From: a virus
Virus record (IMG/VR): IMGVR_UViG_3300025138_000404
Location: 1-22,522 of that record
DNA: 22,522 nt
Reading direction: 5' to 3' (one strand)
Shown: piece by piece, positions 20,979 to 22,522 of the stretch
How the letters are laid out: every line of letters begins with the position of its first letter
Numbering within the stretch: position 1 is the stretch's first letter
The notes under the pieces: model-generated
Told to the model about the DNA's origin: nothing
Seen by the model: only the letters and a program-made list of their open reading frames with translations
Database searches by the model: none
Program-made: the position numbers and the translations under genes

Positions 20979-21157
20979 TGGATGATCTCGTGAGCCTGTG
21001 GCTCAAGGTAGGAAGGGTAAGTTCTACCCCGTCCCTCGTAGTAGTTGGTGATGATGGCGCGAACCACCGACAGTGTAGAGTTGTGGATTTTAGTGAGTGA
21101 GCCTAAGCCCAGGTCACTGTTGTTTAGGTGGATCTCGATCAATTCTTCGTTGGTCAT
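20960..21157 (-). CDS. small hypothetical protein (65 residues)
   Basis: The ATG at 21157 has AAAAGGAG about 7 nt upstream; the longer reading has no such site. The product begins MTNEELIEIHLNNSDLGLGS with helices, then SVVRAIITNYYEGRGR and a His/Cys-containing C-terminus. No family recognised. It is 19 nt downstream of the previous gene and its last codons lie inside a stem-loop. Confidence 0.6.
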   Translation of the reverse strand: MTNEELIEIHLNNSDLGLGSLTKIHNSTLSVVRAIITNYYEGRGRTYPSYLEPQAHEIIHPCYQG

Positions 21158-21176
21158 TTTGATGCTCCTTTTTACG

Positions 21177-21386
21177 TTAAATGATTTGAGCAGTGCCTGC
21201 TGGGCGGCGCTCAAACAAACCGGAATAGTCGCCTTTTGAGTTGATCAGAATAATCTGGTCAAACTCGCCTACTGTCTTAACCCAGGCCGGGACTGTGTAG
21301 TAGACAGTGCCAAACGACTCTTTGACCGTGTACTCGGCAAGAGAGTAGCCCTGGGGGCCGGCTAGTACTGAGAAATATGCTTTCAT
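21177..21386 (-). CDS. small hypothetical protein (69 residues)
   Basis: The ATG at 21386 is preceded by AGAAAGGAAG. The product is beta-rich (MKAYFSVLAGPQGYSLAEYT, FGTVYYTVPAW, DQIILINSKGDYSGLFE) and ends RRPAGTAQII. No family recognised. It is the first gene downstream of promoter-like repeat P3 and so the first gene of the minus-strand accessory block. Confidence 0.6.
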   Translation of the reverse strand: MKAYFSVLAGPQGYSLAEYTVKESFGTVYYTVPAWVKTVGEFDQIILINSKGDYSGLFERRPAGTAQII

Positions 21387-21426
21387 GTCTTTCTTCCTTT
21401 CTGAGTGTTTTCCTGTCAAGAAAGCT

Positions 21427-21464
21427 ATTAAATCATCTATTAAAACCACGCGCAACTACTTTCG
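21427..21464 (-). promoter_or_regulatory. promoter-like repeat P3
   Basis: The minus-strand sequence AAAGTAGTTGCGCG is the core shared with P1 and P2, with TTGCGC at 21455-21450 as -35. TTTAAT at 21432-21427 is a reasonable -10 with a 17-nt spacer. TTGACAGG follows downstream in the leader. It would drive the gene at 21177-21386. Confidence 0.65.
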
Positions 21465-21995
21465 TGCACATCACAGTGAATTACGTTGCTAGAAAACACT
21501 GAGAAAAATTACGTTTTGACGTGATGAGGCGTAATGTTTGGCGTGATGCGCGCTGGAGGTCCCATGGACCGCGGGCTGTGGCAGATCTGGGACGGAATTA
21601 GGGCCAGGCGCGTTTTAGCGGCGTAAAAGGGCCTCGGATCTTGTAGGGGCCCATATAGCATAGGGGTTGGAGGTACTTGGGCCGAGGACCACGGGCCAGG
21701 GACCGCGGAGCGTCCCTATAGAATGGTTCCTTGAAAATGAATACTGTTTTTTTGTTTTAGTCACAGACAATTCTTTAGCGTTTAACGGCTGTATAGATAG
21801 AGAGTGTATGGTCTGTAGCCATTACGTTAGCATTACGTTAAAGTTTATTAGACGTGATGACGTGATGCTAAAAAGAAAACGATACGAAACGTCCTCGGTT
21901 TTTAAGTTTCTTTTTTTTTCTAAGTCATTATTTGAAATACAATGCTATAGGAGGTCGCTGCTAACCCTGTTAGAATGGTTTTTTGGAGAACTGGC
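21465..21995. other. non-coding repeat-bearing region upstream of terminase
   Basis: No convincing gene was found in these about 530 bases. Short repeats are clustered. ATTACGTT occurs at 21480, 21508, 21821 and 21832; GACGTGATG at 21518, 21851 and 21859. Variants GGCGTAATG (21528) and GGCGTGATG (21540) are also present. Between the two repeat clusters is a G-rich block (about 21550-21720) with GGACCGCGG twice (21567 and 21700 regions) and a GGGAC/GTCCC stem at 21699-21716. T-rich tracts follow near 21745 and 21908. This could be a replication origin, a packaging (pac/cos) site or a transcription control region. No tRNA fold was recognised. Confidence 0.5.
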
Positions 21996-22256
21996 ATGCC
22001 TAAGCTAAAAGACGAACCTTGCTCACTTCCTGGCATCACGCCACGGCAACATCACGCGCGCAGAGCCGGCGGACTGACGGGCCAGAAACTGTATCCATTT
22101 CGAGCAATGATAATGGGCGATTTCTTTATCTTACTGACGAATGATGCCGCAATTAAGGCGCGCAACGCCGCTAATACTTTCTGTCGCAAGCAAAATGGCA
22201 GAAAGTTTACTGTCAGGCCTGCCCATGACGGCTGGGTGTGCAGGCGAGTACAATGA
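21996..22256 (+). CDS. small phage protein, paralogue of the 16778 gene (DUF7303-like)
   Basis: The ATG at 21996 has GGAG 7 nt upstream. The 86-residue protein starts MPKLKDEPCSLPGITPRQHH, then carries LYPFRAMIMGDFFILL, a helix (AAIKARNAANTFCRKQ), GRKFTVRPA and W-V-C-RR. This order (YPF-M-GD ... helix ... KFTVR ... W-C-R) matches the gene at 16778-16987 and, from memory, a family of small phage proteins. Its stop overlaps the terminase start as ATGA. A DNA- or protein-binding role next to the terminase is possible but unproven. Confidence 0.68.
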   Translation: MPKLKDEPCSLPGITPRQHHARRAGGLTGQKLYPFRAMIMGDFFILLTNDAAIKARNAANTFCRKQNGRKFTVRPAHDGWVCRRVQ

Positions 22257-22522
22257 GCAAAAGAATGCGTGAAATTTTCAATTCAGTTCCGATAAAAAAG
22301 ACCAGGCGGCAAATACTTATGCAAAAGTTGAAGGATGCGGACGTGGCGCCGCTAGATGAACAGAAAGGGGTTGTCACGCCTCAACAGTGGCGCTTCATCA
22401 AGGAGCTCTGTGATGAGGAGGGTAAAATTACGCTGCGCCAGGCGGCTATCAATGCCGGCTACCCAAAAGAGCGCGCTCACATCATAGCCAATCAACTTAC
22501 CGCGCCACAGCAGTACCCGCAG
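22253..22522 (+). CDS. terS: probable terminase small subunit, 3' truncated by the window
   Basis: The ATG overlaps the preceding stop (ATGA) and the frame is open to the window end, giving 90 residues. The N-terminus is basic (KKTRRQILMQKLKD). A helical segment follows: TPQQWRFIKELCDEEGKI (42-59), then LRQAAINAGYPKERAHIIAN (61-80). The AA--AGY-----A pattern is typical of the DNA-binding helix-turn-helix of phage small terminase subunits, which recognise the packaging site and hand DNA to the large subunit. The large subunit should follow just beyond the window, and the repeats upstream would suit a pac site. Moderately confident because only the N-terminal part is visible. Confidence 0.7.
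   Translation, partial: MSKRMREIFNSVPIKKTRRQILMQKLKDADVAPLDEQKGVVTPQQWRFIKELCDEEGKITLRQAAINAGYPKERAHIIANQLTAPQQYPQ

Noticed and set aside
21550-21720. A possible tRNA or structured RNA in the G-rich block
   Set aside because: Only short palindromes (GGTCC/GGACC, GGGAC/GTCCC) were found; no cloverleaf, T-arm consensus or anticodon stem could be built.
21667-22008. A 113-codon plus-strand frame in the repeat region
   Set aside because: It starts at TTG, its composition is unlike a structured protein (scattered Cys, Phe and Leu), it runs through the T-rich tract and overlaps the start of the better supported 21996-22256 gene.
1-22522. CRISPR arrays, insertion sequences and integrase genes
   Set aside because: No regularly spaced repeats with spacers, no terminal inverted repeats flanking a transposase and no tyrosine or serine recombinase motifs were seen on either strand.

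Overview
This window looks like a contiguous piece of a double-stranded DNA tailed bacteriophage genome, with genes packed tightly and start/stop codons often overlapping. No host genes, rRNA, tRNA, integrase, transposase or CRISPR array were seen. From memory of family sequence patterns, the mix resembles uncultivated marine podovirus-like phages: a family-A DNA polymerase, an archaeo-eukaryotic-type (AEP) primase, an SNF2-like helicase, a PD-(D/E)XK exonuclease and large putative ejection proteins. That placement, and any host, are inferences.

Layout. (1) 1-5247, plus strand: three late virion genes. The first is cut by the window edge; the last two are long, probably internal-virion or DNA-ejection proteins. 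(2) 5224-7364, minus strand: a PD-(D/E)XK exonuclease and an SNF2-type helicase, overlapping by 13 nt and read from a short divergent promoter region (7365-7462). (3) 7463-14076, plus strand: the replication operon, with two small conserved phage proteins, an ssDNA-binding protein, an AEP primase, a UvrD/Rep-type SF1 helicase and a family-A polymerase with 3'-5' exonuclease. (4) 14077-15605, plus strand: an AT-rich inverted repeat, then seven small overlapping genes, the first probably a ribbon-helix-helix DNA-binding protein. (5) 15602-21386, minus strand: about twenty small accessory genes ending in a SleB-like cell-wall hydrolase. They include a single-domain SpoT/MESH1-like HD hydrolase, and three of their clusters are preceded by copies of one promoter-like repeat. 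(6) 21387-21995: about 600 bp with no convincing gene but with clustered short repeats (ATTACGTT, GACGTGATG) and a G-rich block, a candidate replication origin, packaging site or control region. (7) 21996-22522, plus strand: a small gene paralogous to one at 16778-16987, then a likely terminase small subunit cut by the window edge, so the packaging/morphogenesis operon continues beyond the window.

How it fits together. Primase, SSB, polymerase and SF1 helicase would copy the genome; the exonuclease and SNF2 helicase would serve recombination or nucleotide recycling. No DnaB-like replicative helicase is visible. The minus-strand accessory block reads like host-takeover genes driven by host-type promoters, and its HD hydrolase could act on the alarmone (p)ppGpp. 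Translation signals are uniform (leader AGAAAGGAG), several genes appear to start with TTG, and stable GC-rich hairpins recur just 5' of ribosome binding sites.
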